A stretch of DNA of 64,000 bases from an uncultured Verrucomicrobia subdivision 3 bacterium (GTDB lineage Bacteria; Verrucomicrobiota; Verrucomicrobiia; Limisphaerales; UBA11358), in the NCBI GenBank assembly GCA_903884535.1, contig CAISEZ010000071.1:1-64000 (forward strand), in the 5' to 3' direction. The position numbers were made by a program, and so were the translations under genes. Below, piece by piece: positions 40,433-50,563 of the stretch; the stretch's first letter is position 1, and each line of letters begins with the position of its first letter. Below the pieces are notes generated by a model. That model searched no databases. It worked only from the letters and a program-made list of their open reading frames with translations, and was not told where the DNA came from.

Positions 40433-41628
40433 GCACGGAGGCCGCGTCCGGCGGCCAGTTTCAGATAAATATTGTATTGATCGTCCACCATTTTTTCGAC
40501 GGAGAAATTTTTGCGCACAAAGTCTCTCCCAGTCCGGCCGAATTTTTCGCGGAGGATTGAATCCTTGGCGAGTTGCAACAAGCGCTGCGCGGCAGCTTCC
40601 GTGTCGCCGGTGCGGACGATGAAGCCGGTTTCGCTTTCCAGGCAAACTTCATCCGCGCCGTCAAAATCATAGGCGACGACGGGTTTGCCGGCGGCGAGCG
40701 CCTGCGGCAGCGCGCGGGACAGAGCTTCGCGGTAAGACAAATGCGCGAGACAATCCATAATGCCGACGTGGCGCGCGACTTCGCCGGGCGGGACTAGGCC
40801 GGTGAAAATCACTTTGCCGGTGAGTCCAAGCGCGCGAATTTGATTTTCAATTTCGATACGCAGCGCGCCGTCGCCTACAAACAGCAATCGAGCGTGCGGC
40901 ACTTGCGGCAGCATTTTGGCAAATGCCGTCACCAAATCGGCGTGGCCCTTGAGCCGGAAGATGCGGCCGATTTTACCGATGACAAAATGGTTTTCGTCGA
41001 AGCCAAGTTTTTTACGCAGCGCGAGGTTGTTCGTCGCGCTTAGAAATGGCTCTAGGTAAAAGCCGCTGAAAATGCGCGTGAACATTGAGGGTTTGCCGAT
41101 GCCGGCGGCGAGATACAACTTTGTCATCGCGTCGGCGGAGCAGAAAAAATGGTCGGTAACTTTGGCCGCGTGTTTCTCGGCGGCGGTGAAAATATAGTTG
41201 GCCAGCGCGCCTTGAAAATTGCCGAACGACGGGCCGTGAATGTGATGAACAATAATGGGAACGCCCGCGCGTTTGGCGGCAAGCCGGCCGAGAATGCCCG
41301 CCTTGCCGCTGTGCGTGTGGACGAGGTCCGGCTTTTGGGCGCGCAGGATTTTTTCCAATTGGTGGAGCGCGCTAAAATCTTTTAGCGGATGCACCGGGCG
41401 GACAAGTTCAGGGACGATGATGAAATCATTTCTTGGCGATGACGGTAGCGCTGCTTCGCCGAACATTTTTTGCGCCGTGTTTTCCAGCGAACCTTCCGGG
41501 CCAATCGTCGGTCCGGAAATCAATTTTACTTCGAGGCCCGATTTCAGCCGCAGACCGTTGATCGTGGCGAGCGTATTTTCCTGGGCACCGCCCACGACCA
41601 GCCGGGTGATGATGTGCGTGACGCGCAT
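40429..41628 (-). CDS. glycosyltransferase family 4-like
   Basis: 'RVTHIITRLVVGGAQENTLATINGL', 'THSGKAGILGRLAAKRAGVPIIVHHIHG', 'SYREALSRALPQALAAGKPVVAYDFDGADEV'. Confidence 0.92.
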   Translation of the reverse strand: MRVTHIITRLVVGGAQENTLATINGLRLKSGLEVKLISGPTIGPEGSLENTAQKMFGEAALPSSPRNDFIIVPELVRPVHPLKDFSALHQLEKILRAQKPDLVHTHSGKAGILGRLAAKRAGVPIIVHHIHGPSFGNFQGALANYIFTAAEKHAAKVTDHFFCSADAMTKLYLAAGIGKPSMFTRIFSGFYLEPFLSATNNLALRKKLGFDENHFVIGKIGRIFRLKGHADLVTAFAKMLPQVPHARLLFVGDGALRIEIENQIRALGLTGKVIFTGLVPPGEVARHVGIMDCLAHLSYREALSRALPQALAAGKPVVAYDFDGADEVCLESETGFIVRTGDTEAAAQRLLQLAKDSILREKFGRTGRDFVRKNFSVEKMVDDQYNIYLKLAAGRGLRA

Positions 41629-41632
41629 GGCG

Positions 41633-44572
41633 TCATTTGGCGCGAAGCTGCGTCAGGCGTTCGCGGACGGTTTTGGCTTCCACCGAGTTGGTCGGCGCGT
41701 TGGCGAGGTAGGTCTGATAATTCTGGATCGCCTCGTTGGTGTTGTGCTGGCGCCAGGCAATCTCCGCGAGGCCGAAAGCGACTTGAAACGAATTGGTGTA
41801 GGTGGCCTGCAACTGGCGGTAATCCGCGCGCGCGGCGTCCAGTTTTTCGCTATCAAGGTAGGCGAGCGCGCGGTTGAACAGGGCGGTGGGATCATTGGTC
41901 TGGATGGTGAGCACGCGGGTCAACGAGGTGACTGCGCGATCATAAGCGCCGATTTGAATATTGACGTAGCCCTGGGTGAAGAGCCATTGGGCATCGTTCG
42001 GCGACCGCGCCAGCTTGCGTTCGATGAGATGCAGCGCGTTGGTGTAAAGGCCCCGCATCAAATAAGCCTGCATCGCGGTGGTCAGCAAGGTGTCGTTTTC
42101 GGGATGGCGAGCAATTTCTTTTTCAAAGAGTTCCACGCCGGCGGGGATTTCATTTTTTTGAAAATGCGCGGCGGAGGCGAGTAGGTTAATTTCGGAGGAA
42201 TTGGTTTCGTTCAAGCCGAATTTGAACGGGTGTGCCAGCGGGTCGTGCAGGGCCTCCAACGCCTGGTCCGGCTGGCGCGCATACAAATAAATCTGGCCGA
42301 GCCAGAGGCGCGTGGCGAGGTTGTCCGGGTTCAACTGGCGGACGCGGGCGAACGGTGCGGCCGCCTGCCGCATCAAGCCGCCCTGCATGAAGGCGACGGC
42401 GTTTTCAAAACAGAAACTGGGCTCGTCGAATGGGCCGTTGGCACCCATGACTTCGTTCCAGTTGCGAAATCTTCCGAACTGGTCGGCAGTGACATGCGTG
42501 AGTTCCACGGCGGCCGTGGAACCAGCCCGCAGACGTTGGTTGAAGGCGAGATTGATGGCGGCAGTGACGTTGTCGGGATTCAGTTTTTTAGCGGCGGTGA
42601 AAGCCGCCTCGGCGGGTTCCAGTTCGCCGGCGCGCTGGAGCTGGACGCCCCAGAAATCCAGACTGCGCGAATAATATGTGCCGACCAGAATGGCGTTCGG
42701 ATTCGGCTCGGCGGCGTTGTGCAGCCGTTTTAGCAGACGGTCGAAAATATTTTGCGCGTTCGGGTTGGGCGGGGCGAGGGCTTTTTCGATGCCGGGCGAA
42801 ACGTCGGCCAAGGCCTGCGACCAAAACGCTTCATTCTCGGCGACAATATTTTTTTCCATCGGCGGCGGCAGCAGCGTGTCCTCCGGCAGGTTTTTCATCG
42901 CGTAACCGAGGCCGTGTGGCTCCGGATAAAATTGTTCGAAATAATAGCCAAAGCTCGGGTTGAGATAATACAGGGAATTGGTCTTGGAAAGCTGGATGAG
43001 CAGATTGAGCTGGGCGATCGGATTCACAGTGCCCTGGTCTTTCCCCTCGACGATCAGCGGCCACGCTTTCGGAAAACGCGCGTGCAGATAACGGTGATAC
43101 GGCGCGAGATTCAGCGCCAGTGTGTCCACAACCGGATACTGCTGCGCGCGGCCTTCGCGTGCCAGCGCGGCCTGAATCAAAAGCGCTCGCGTCGGTTGTT
43201 CCTGGGTCGGGCTGTCGCTGTCGCACAGCAAAATCGCGCCACCGTGCGGCAGATTTTGGGTGGCAAACTGCGCGTATTTCAGCAGCGTGTCGTCGTTAAT
43301 GCGGCGGATGACCGGAGCATTTTTATAGAGCAGTGTGCCGACGGCGGCGATGGCGGCGATAAACACTCCGGCGACAATCACCGGACATAGCCACATGATA
43401 TTTTGGGGAAAGATGGGCAGCGGTTTGGGATTCCGACGGGTCGCCACCGCTGGCTTGGCGAACACGGCGAGAAAATAGCCGCAGAAATAGCCGAGACTCA
43501 ACGCCGCCAAATAATACAACGTCAGCGCCGGTGTCCCCAGCGCCAGATCATGCGGGCTGAACGGCGGGTCAAACATGATCCAGACACAGACGGTGAACAG
43601 CACGCCGAAGACGAGGTGAAACAGATTGTTCACCAGCGAAACGCCTATGCGACTGTTGTCGCCAAAATTTGCGCTCCAGCGAATGGATAGGATCAGCACC
43701 GGCAGCATCGTGGACAGCGACATCAACGCAAGATTGTGCCGGATGCCACCTTGCGAAATGGCTTTCAAAACCTGCCAGTCCAGACTGAGCGTGGGATGCA
43801 GACCCCGCCAAATGCCGTCAGGCAAATGGCCTGAAAATTTTGCCGCCAGCGGCAGCAGAAAAAGAAAAAACAATCCGGCGATCCCGCCCAGCACCATCCG
43901 GCCCAAAAAACGCAGGTTGAAAAAATCCAGTTTCTTCAGCCAGATCAGCGCCGTGAGAAATAAAGGGAAAAATCCGATGAACGCCCAGTTCTCTGTGATG
44001 CCGGCGCCATAGATGAGCGCCACCCAGAAGAGCCGGTTGTCATTTTCATCAATGCGGTATTCCAGCAGTTGCCAGATGACCACCGCGAACAGCAGCAGGT
44101 CAAAGGTTTCGCCGGTGAAACTGGTCGCATGTTCCCAGAACGTCAATTGCAGTCCGCCGAGCAACACCGCCAGCACCGGCGGCACCCACGCGATCCAGCC
44201 GGTCAAAAAAGCAAAATCGCTGCGTTCCCGCTGCCGCTCGGCGTCCGTGCGATCATGCGGCAGGAGTGCGACCGACCGCGCCAGCACCGCCAGCGTCAGC
44301 GCACCGCACAGCGCCGAAAAAATATTCAGCGCCAGCGGAATGTGGGCTGGCGCCAGCCAGCGGACCGGATACGTCGCCAGCCACATCAGCGGGCTGTAAA
44401 GTTGTGGTTGCCAGACGTAGCCCGAGAGGTTCGCCACCTGCCCGAGGTTGGCCAGGTTGATCCAGCGGTTCAGCGTCAGCCCGAACACGGCGAACATCGC
44501 CGCGCCCAATAGCCACGGTAGAAAACGCGGCGCAAAGTTTTTTCGCGGGTCTTTTTGAGTTTCGTTCGCCAT
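41633..44572 (-). CDS. DUF2723-like multi-TM protein with C-terminal TPR repeats
   Basis: 979 aa; N-terminal GT-C-like membrane part 'LQLTFWEHATSFTGETFDLLLFAVVIWQLLEYR', C-terminal TPR-like 'AQWLFTQGYVNIQIGAYDRAVTSLTRVLTIQTNDPTALFNRALAYL'. Confidence 0.8.
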   Translation of the reverse strand: MANETQKDPRKNFAPRFLPWLLGAAMFAVFGLTLNRWINLANLGQVANLSGYVWQPQLYSPLMWLATYPVRWLAPAHIPLALNIFSALCGALTLAVLARSVALLPHDRTDAERQRERSDFAFLTGWIAWVPPVLAVLLGGLQLTFWEHATSFTGETFDLLLFAVVIWQLLEYRIDENDNRLFWVALIYGAGITENWAFIGFFPLFLTALIWLKKLDFFNLRFLGRMVLGGIAGLFFLFLLPLAAKFSGHLPDGIWRGLHPTLSLDWQVLKAISQGGIRHNLALMSLSTMLPVLILSIRWSANFGDNSRIGVSLVNNLFHLVFGVLFTVCVWIMFDPPFSPHDLALGTPALTLYYLAALSLGYFCGYFLAVFAKPAVATRRNPKPLPIFPQNIMWLCPVIVAGVFIAAIAAVGTLLYKNAPVIRRINDDTLLKYAQFATQNLPHGGAILLCDSDSPTQEQPTRALLIQAALAREGRAQQYPVVDTLALNLAPYHRYLHARFPKAWPLIVEGKDQGTVNPIAQLNLLIQLSKTNSLYYLNPSFGYYFEQFYPEPHGLGYAMKNLPEDTLLPPPMEKNIVAENEAFWSQALADVSPGIEKALAPPNPNAQNIFDRLLKRLHNAAEPNPNAILVGTYYSRSLDFWGVQLQRAGELEPAEAAFTAAKKLNPDNVTAAINLAFNQRLRAGSTAAVELTHVTADQFGRFRNWNEVMGANGPFDEPSFCFENAVAFMQGGLMRQAAAPFARVRQLNPDNLATRLWLGQIYLYARQPDQALEALHDPLAHPFKFGLNETNSSEINLLASAAHFQKNEIPAGVELFEKEIARHPENDTLLTTAMQAYLMRGLYTNALHLIERKLARSPNDAQWLFTQGYVNIQIGAYDRAVTSLTRVLTIQTNDPTALFNRALAYLDSEKLDAARADYRQLQATYTNSFQVAFGLAEIAWRQHNTNEAIQNYQTYLANAPTNSVEAKTVRERLTQLRAK

Positions 44573-44614
44573 TGAATTTGTTCAGTTGAACCAATGCCGC
44601 GCAGGTTGGCAAGT

Positions 44615-45748
44615 TCAGTTTCGGCGGCGCAAGTCCGCCACGCATTCCACATGCTGCGTCTGCGGAAACATGTCCAGCGGCTGCACGCACGCCAATTCAA
44701 AGACACCGTCCGCGCATAAAATGTTCAAATCCCGCGCCATCGTCGCCGGATGGCAGGAAACGTAAATCACCTGCGCCGGCCGGGTTTTCCGCAATAACTC
44801 CAGCGTTTCCGGCCAGCAGCCCTTGCGCGGCGGGTCAAGAATCACCGAAGTTTTTTCCGCCGAAAATTTCGCCAGTAATGTCGGCAGGATTTCCTCCACC
44901 TTGGCCGCCACAAATTCGCCATTCTTGATGTTGCGTGCCGCCGCATTTTGCCGCGCCGCCGTGATCGCCAGTTTGTCGTATTCCACGCCGACAAACGACT
45001 CGACCACCTCGGCCGCTTCAATGCCGAAGAAGCCCACGCCGCAATACAAATCAATCAAATGGCGCGAACCGCCGGCTTGCAAAAAACCGCGCACGGTCTC
45101 GACGAGTTTCGGCAGAAGGAAAAAATTATTCTGGAAAAACGAATCCGCCGGCACCGTCCAGTTTTCCGGCTGCACGCGCAGCACCACTTTGATGCCGCCT
45201 TTCGGCGGCGGATTGGCGCGGACGTGCGTGATCTGGTCGTTCAGCGCCGGCTCGGCGATTTTGCATTCCGTGATGCTCTCGACAAATTTGTTGTCGGTGC
45301 GGACAAAGCCAATCTCCAGTTTTTTGGCCGGGCCGTTCCACTGGCTGCGGATCATGATGCGGTTGCGGTAACCGTAAGGCGCGGGGCAGGGCAGCACCGG
45401 CGCGACGACGTCGCGCAAGATTTTCCCGACGCGCTCGAATAAATCAGCGATCTGCTTTTGCTTCACGCGCAACTGCGCCGGATAATCCAAATGCTGATAT
45501 TGGCAGCCGCCGCACGCGCCGAAATATTGGCATTCCGGCGTGACGCGTTTCGGCGACGGCGTGACGATGCAGAGCAGTTTGGCGCGGGCAAAATTCTTTT
45601 TCACCTCCGTGATTTCCGCCTCGACCGTTTCGCCGATGATGACGAACGGCACAAACACCACAAATTCATCCACGCGCCCAACGCCCTCGCCGCCGAAGGC
45701 AATGTCGTGGATGGACAGCGTAATTTTGTCACCGATGTTGAAAGACAT
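44615..45748 (-). CDS. RumA/RlmD-type class I SAM-dependent RNA (uracil-C5) methyltransferase
   Basis: TRAM-like N-terminus 'GDKITLSIHDIAFGGEGVGRVDEFVVFVP', 'CQYFGACGGCQYQHLDYPAQLRVKQKQI' Fe-S Cys set, 'LIDLYCGVGFFGIEA', 'LDPPRKG', 'IYVSCHPATMARDL'. Confidence 0.93.
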   Translation of the reverse strand: MSFNIGDKITLSIHDIAFGGEGVGRVDEFVVFVPFVIIGETVEAEITEVKKNFARAKLLCIVTPSPKRVTPECQYFGACGGCQYQHLDYPAQLRVKQKQIADLFERVGKILRDVVAPVLPCPAPYGYRNRIMIRSQWNGPAKKLEIGFVRTDNKFVESITECKIAEPALNDQITHVRANPPPKGGIKVVLRVQPENWTVPADSFFQNNFFLLPKLVETVRGFLQAGGSRHLIDLYCGVGFFGIEAAEVVESFVGVEYDKLAITAARQNAAARNIKNGEFVAAKVEEILPTLLAKFSAEKTSVILDPPRKGCWPETLELLRKTRPAQVIYVSCHPATMARDLNILCADGVFELACVQPLDMFPQTQHVECVADLRRRN

Positions 45749-45818
45749 TCCGTTAGTTTAGAAAAAAAAAGCGCGGGAAAAAGATTTTTCGCCGCGCGCG
45801 GAAAGTTGGTTCCTCGGT

Positions 45819-46334
45819 TTAATTCATTTTCAGCCCCGCGATGGCGGCCTGCATTTCGTCAAAGTGCTTCTGCGGATTGCCCGCGTCGGTGACGTGGACG
45901 ATTTTGCCGTCCGTGCCGATGAGGAAGCTGACGCGCTTGGCCATGTTCAGCAGCGGCATTTTCACGTCGTAAGCCTCGGTGATCTTGCCGTCCGTGTCGG
46001 CGAGCAGCGTGAAATTCAATTGGTATTCCGTGATGAACTTTTTGTGGCTCGCGGCGGAATCATAGCTGACGCCGAGGACCGCGACGTTGTTGGTCTGCAA
46101 CTCGCCCATGCGGTCGCGCAGGCCGCACGCCTCCTTGGTGCAGCCGCCGGTGAAATCCTTCGGGTAAAAATACAGCAGCACGGTTTTCTTGCCGGCGAAA
46201 TCGGCGAGCGCAACGGTTTTGCCGTCCTGGTCCAGCCCGGTGAACGCCGGGGCGGTGTCGCCGGCCTTGGGCATCTCGGCGAACAAGGTGGTGGCGGCGA
46301 GGCAAAATGCGGCGAGCAGGATTTTGATTTTCAT
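45819..46334 (-). CDS. exported peroxiredoxin (BCP/AhpC-like)
   Basis: Start at 46334: MKIKILLAAFCLAATTLFAEMPKAGDTAPAFTGLDQDG...; 'LYFYPKDFTGGCTKEACGLRD'. Confidence 0.88.
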   Translation of the reverse strand: MKIKILLAAFCLAATTLFAEMPKAGDTAPAFTGLDQDGKTVALADFAGKKTVLLYFYPKDFTGGCTKEACGLRDRMGELQTNNVAVLGVSYDSAASHKKFITEYQLNFTLLADTDGKITEAYDVKMPLLNMAKRVSFLIGTDGKIVHVTDAGNPQKHFDEMQAAIAGLKMN

Positions 46335-46528
46335 TTCGCCTAAATTGGCACTCACTACTCATTTGGTCAAATCTTCAAAGCAAATACCTCTTGCCCATGG
46401 CGGGAGCCTTGGCAGTTTGAATGGTCGCCAACAAATCAGGCCGAAAGATTCCGCTGGAATAATAACCGTTGATAAAATTTCACGGGTGTGTTCCTATAAA
46501 TCTTATGGACAATATGGGCTTCAACTTT

Positions 46529-47184
46529 ATGAAACTATTTCGCATTGCTAATCTGGTGATTTGTTTTGCGTTTTTACAGAACGCCTCTGGTCAAGGTTTC
46601 GTAAATCTCAACTTTGAACAATCCATAGTCACAAGTTCCAACTATGTTCAGGGATTTTACTTTGGGTATTATGAAGGAACTGCAGTTGTGCCGGGCTGGT
46701 ATTGGAATGGGTCAGGCCAGTTTCACTATAATTTACTAAGCACTGGTGTTGACAACACGACATTAATTAGCGGGGCATTGGGCGGAATTGACGGAGCATT
46801 CAGCATGTTACTTCAAGCGTTTTTTTACATGAATGTTTCAGTCAGTCAAACAGGGGCGATTCCGGTAAATGCAGAGTCACTTCTATTCAAGGCACAAGCA
46901 GGCACTGGAGCTATGTTGGTTTCAGTGGGGGGCAAAACATTCCATTTTATGCTATATCGAATGGTGCAAACTACACCTTATATGGTGGCGATATATCAGC
47001 CTTTGCAGGGAATGTTGAACAGTTAGAGTTTTCTGCTGTTCCTAATGGCGGGGATAATTTTTGGACGATAGATGATATTCAATTTTCATCCGTTCCAATT
47101 CCAGAACCAAACACTTTAAGTTTGTTTGGCATTGGCATTCTGTTTTTTTATAAACGAGTGAAGCCCGCAACAAGCAGTCTTTGA
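46529..47184 (+). pseudogene. PEP-CTERM-tailed exported protein, frameshifted at a G-run
   Basis: Signal MKLFRIANLVICFAFLQNASGQ; frame breaks at G6 (46927-46932); next frame reads GQNIPFYAISNGANYTLYGGDISAFAGNVEQLEFSAVPNGGDNFWTIDDIQFSSVPIPEPNTLSLFGIGILFFYKRVKPATSSL*. Confidence 0.8.
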
Positions 47185-47233
47185 TAACTGTTTTTCTGGC
47201 GAAACGAATTTGGCGCAGTTCGCCCGGAACCGT

Positions 47234-47965
47234 TCACTTTTTTTGGCGCGGCCAACGGCGCAGCCCGTTTTGCAGCCACAGCCACCAGACCATCCAGAAC
47301 GCCTCGGTGACAATGCCGCGCGACAATTTGGATTTGCCTTCCACCCGTTCGGTGAAAATGATCGGCACTTCGGCGATGGTGTAGCCGTCGCGCCAGAGCC
47401 GGTGCGTCATCTCAATTTGAAAGCTGTAGCCGTTCGAGCGCACGGCGTCGAGCTGGATGGCTTGCAGCGCGCGGCGGCGAAAACATTTGTAGCCGCCGGT
47501 CGGGTCGGTGACCGGCATGCCGGTGATGATCCAGACGTAAATGCCGGCGCAACGGCTCAACAGCAGCCGTTTGAGCGGCCAGTTGAGCACGCGCACGCCG
47601 CCGGAATAACGCGAGCCGATCACCAGGTCGGCATTCTCCACGGCTTTGAGAAAATTCGGAATCTCGTCCGGGTCATGCGAGAAATCGCAGTCCATCTCGA
47701 AGATGAATTCGTAATTTTTTTCCAGCGCCCACTTGAAGCCGGTGAGGTAGGCGCGGCCCAGCCCGTTCTTTTTCGGTTCGTGGATGACGTGGATCTGCGG
47801 ATTTTTGGCGGCGAGTTCGTCGGCAATCTGGCCGGTGCCGTCCGACGAATTGCCGTCCACCACCAGCATGTCCACGGCGACGGGCAGCGACAACAGCTTC
47901 GCCGCAATGCGCGGGAGATTTTCCCGTTCATTGACTGTGGGCACAATGATGAGCGTTCGATTCAT
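47234..47965 (-). CDS. polyprenol monophosphomannose synthase-like glycosyltransferase (GT2)
   Basis: Start at 47965: MNRTLIIVPTVNERENLPRIAAKLL...; 'FIFEMDCDFSHDPDEIP', 'IGSRYSGG', 'DPTGGYKCFRR'. Confidence 0.92.
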   Translation of the reverse strand: MNRTLIIVPTVNERENLPRIAAKLLSLPVAVDMLVVDGNSSDGTGQIADELAAKNPQIHVIHEPKKNGLGRAYLTGFKWALEKNYEFIFEMDCDFSHDPDEIPNFLKAVENADLVIGSRYSGGVRVLNWPLKRLLLSRCAGIYVWIITGMPVTDPTGGYKCFRRRALQAIQLDAVRSNGYSFQIEMTHRLWRDGYTIAEVPIIFTERVEGKSKLSRGIVTEAFWMVWWLWLQNGLRRWPRQKK

Positions 47966-48077
47966 GCTGGCGGCGCAAATTGTTAAGGATAATTCACCCT
48001 GAAAACAAGCCGACACTTCCGGTGCGGTGAAAAACTTTCATTGCCAGCCGAAATCGTTCGACCTAGTTTTGCCGTAA

Positions 48078-48839
48078 ATGTTCATCTCGTTGCTCAATCG
48101 CCTCGGCGACCTGGCCTGGCTTTTCACCAATCCGCTCCTGCTGGCGGTGACGGTGTTCCAGATCGTGATGCTGGTGCATGCGGTCCGCAATCGCGAATGG
48201 CTATGGGCGTTTTTCATTTTCATCGGCTCCGGCATCGGCGCGTTCTGGTATTATTTCACGGCCTATCGCGATTCGCCGTCCACCGGTTTTGAACTGCCCG
48301 GCGCGCAGAGCCGCGCGCGCATCCAGCAATTGCAGGCGAAAATCCATCACCTCGACAACGCCTACCACCATTTCCAACTCGGCGACGTTTATTTTCAAAA
48401 GGGGAAATTCATCGAGGCGGAGAAATGTTACCGCGCCGCGCTGGAACGCGAGCCGAACGACATTGACACCCGCGCGCACCTCGGCCAATGCCTGTTGCGC
48501 CTGAAACGCCCCGCCGAGGCGCGGCCGCTGCTCGAAGCCGTCTGCCGGGAAAATGCCAAGCACGACTTTGGCTACTCGCTCATGGCCTACGCGGAAACGC
48601 TGACCGCGCTGAACGAGACCGACGCGGCGCTGAACATCTGGCAGCACGTCGTGGAAAACCATTCCTATCCGCGCGCCAAGGTTCAGCTCGCGGAACTTTA
48701 CCTTGCCCGGAAACAAACCGACCTCGCCCGCGCCCAGCTCAACGATGTCATCGGCGACGATGTTCACGCGCCGACGTTCCAGCGCAAGCGTGATCGCGTG
48801 TGGATCCGGCGGGCAAAAAGTTTGTTAAGAGCCTTGTAG
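48078..48839 (+). CDS. membrane-anchored TPR protein
   Basis: N-terminal TM segments, then 'FQLGDVYFQKGKFIEAEKCYRAALEREPNDIDTRAHLGQCLLRLKRPAEARPLLEAV'. Confidence 0.8.
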   Translation: MFISLLNRLGDLAWLFTNPLLLAVTVFQIVMLVHAVRNREWLWAFFIFIGSGIGAFWYYFTAYRDSPSTGFELPGAQSRARIQQLQAKIHHLDNAYHHFQLGDVYFQKGKFIEAEKCYRAALEREPNDIDTRAHLGQCLLRLKRPAEARPLLEAVCRENAKHDFGYSLMAYAETLTALNETDAALNIWQHVVENHSYPRAKVQLAELYLARKQTDLARAQLNDVIGDDVHAPTFQRKRDRVWIRRAKSLLRAL

Positions 48840-48907
48840 CAACGAACGTGAGTTCGCTCATTCTGATTTAGGCGGAAAAGTAAGAGCCGATTCGCCTCGG
48901 CTGCTAC
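48836..48907. repeat. GTAG...CTAC bounded palindrome pair (REP/BIME-like, different sequence class)
   Basis: GTAGCAA-CGAAC-GTGA-GTTCG ... AGCCGA-TTCGCC-TCGGCT-GCTAC; overlaps the stop codon of the preceding gene. Confidence 0.65.
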
Positions 48908-48964
48908 ATTGGCCGATATCCCGCTTTTGTTTTGCTTTCCGTCACCGGTAAAATTTCGCACACT

Positions 48965-50563
48965 ATGACCATGTCTGGACTCATCGCCATTGTCGGTCGC
49001 CCCAACGTGGGCAAATCCGCCCTGTTCAACCGCATCATCCGGCGGCGCATGGCCATTGTCCACGACCAGCCCGGCGTCACCCGCGACCGTGTCAGCGCCG
49101 AATCCGAGTGGCATGGCCGGCCGTTCACGCTGGTGGACACCGGCGGCATCGGCCTGATGCGCCGCGAAAAATCTGACGACGTCATCATCAAGGCCGCCGT
49201 CGAGCAGGTGGACATCGCCATCGAATCCGCGCAGGTCATCATTCTCGTCGTCAACGTGCAGGAAGGCATCGTGCCGCTGGACCGCGAGGTCACCGCGCGC
49301 CTGCGCCAGAGCGGCAAACCCGTGCTCGTCGCCGCGAACAAGGTGGACACGTTCCGCATGGAAAAAGAGGCCGATGTTTTTGCCGGTCTCGGATTCGAGA
49401 AAGTTTTTCCCGTCAGCGCCATTCACGGCGAAGGCATCGAAAATCTGATGACGGCGGCATTCGCCTTTCTGCCGCCGCCGGCGCCCACGGATGAAGCCGT
49501 TGAAATTGATGCGCCGGTGGAAATGGAAATCGGCCACGACGGCAAGGAACATCCCGTGCGCAAAACCGGCCCGCTGAAGATTGCCATCGTCGGCCGGCCG
49601 AACGTCGGCAAATCGTCCATCATCAATGCGCTCACGCATTCCGACCGCGTCATTGTGTCGCCGGTGCCCGGCACCACGCGCGATTCCATTGACGTGCCGT
49701 TCGAGGTGGAGACCGAGGGCGTGCGCTCGAAATATATTTTGATTGATACCGCCGGCATGCGGAAGGCGCGGCGCGTGGAGGATTCCGTGGAATTTTTCAG
49801 CGTGCAGCGCGCTGCCGAATCCATCATCCGCAGCGACATTTCCGTGCTGGTGCTGGACGCCGAGGTGGGCGTGACCGAGCAGGACAAAAAAATCGCCGAC
49901 ACCATCGTCGAGAACCGCCGCGCCTGCATCATTGTCATCAACAAATGGGATTTGTTCGCCGACAAGGTGCTGGCCGACCGGCAAAAAGAGATCAAGCGGC
50001 GCGAAGATAAAAAGCGCACCGAGGGCCAGGAGAAAACCATGTCCACGCTGGCGGAGTTCGGCGGGTGGGTGCAGAAGAAACTGTTTTTCCTCGACTACGC
50101 GCCGGTGATTTTCACCTCGGCCAAATCCGGTTTCCATCTGGACCGGCTGCTGGAGACCATCCGCTTTGTTGCGGCGCAGTTGCAGCAAAAGGTGCCGACG
50201 GCGATTTTGAACCGCTCGTTGCGCGATGCCGTTGAAAAACGCCAGCCCATCAGCGCCGCCGGCCATCGCCTGAAATTTTTCTACGCCACGCAGGTCCGCC
50301 AGGCCCCGCCGACCTTTTTGTTGTTCGTGAACCGCGACGAGTTGTTCTCCGACGCCTACAAAAAATATCTCGCCGGCGAAATGCGCACGGCGTTCGGCTA
50401 CGAAGGCTGTCCGGTGGTGCTGGTGCCCAAGGCCCGGCCGAAAACCGTGGAGTCGGTGCGCAAGCTCAAGCCGTCGAACAAAAATCTCGCCGGCCGGATG
50501 GATGCGCATCGCGCGGCCCGTCGCGCCCGCTACACGCGGACAAATCCGAAAAACACGCGCTAA
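48965..50563 (+). CDS. der: ribosome biogenesis GTPase Der (EngA)
   Basis: Two G domains: 'IAIVGRPNVGKSALFNRI' and 'IAIVGRPNVGKSSIINAL', 'DTAGMRKARRVEDSVEFFSV', KH-like C-terminus. Confidence 0.95.
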   Translation: MTMSGLIAIVGRPNVGKSALFNRIIRRRMAIVHDQPGVTRDRVSAESEWHGRPFTLVDTGGIGLMRREKSDDVIIKAAVEQVDIAIESAQVIILVVNVQEGIVPLDREVTARLRQSGKPVLVAANKVDTFRMEKEADVFAGLGFEKVFPVSAIHGEGIENLMTAAFAFLPPPAPTDEAVEIDAPVEMEIGHDGKEHPVRKTGPLKIAIVGRPNVGKSSIINALTHSDRVIVSPVPGTTRDSIDVPFEVETEGVRSKYILIDTAGMRKARRVEDSVEFFSVQRAAESIIRSDISVLVLDAEVGVTEQDKKIADTIVENRRACIIVINKWDLFADKVLADRQKEIKRREDKKRTEGQEKTMSTLAEFGGWVQKKLFFLDYAPVIFTSAKSGFHLDRLLETIRFVAAQLQQKVPTAILNRSLRDAVEKRQPISAAGHRLKFFYATQVRQAPPTFLLFVNRDELFSDAYKKYLAGEMRTAFGYEGCPVVLVPKARPKTVESVRKLKPSNKNLAGRMDAHRAARRARYTRTNPKNTR

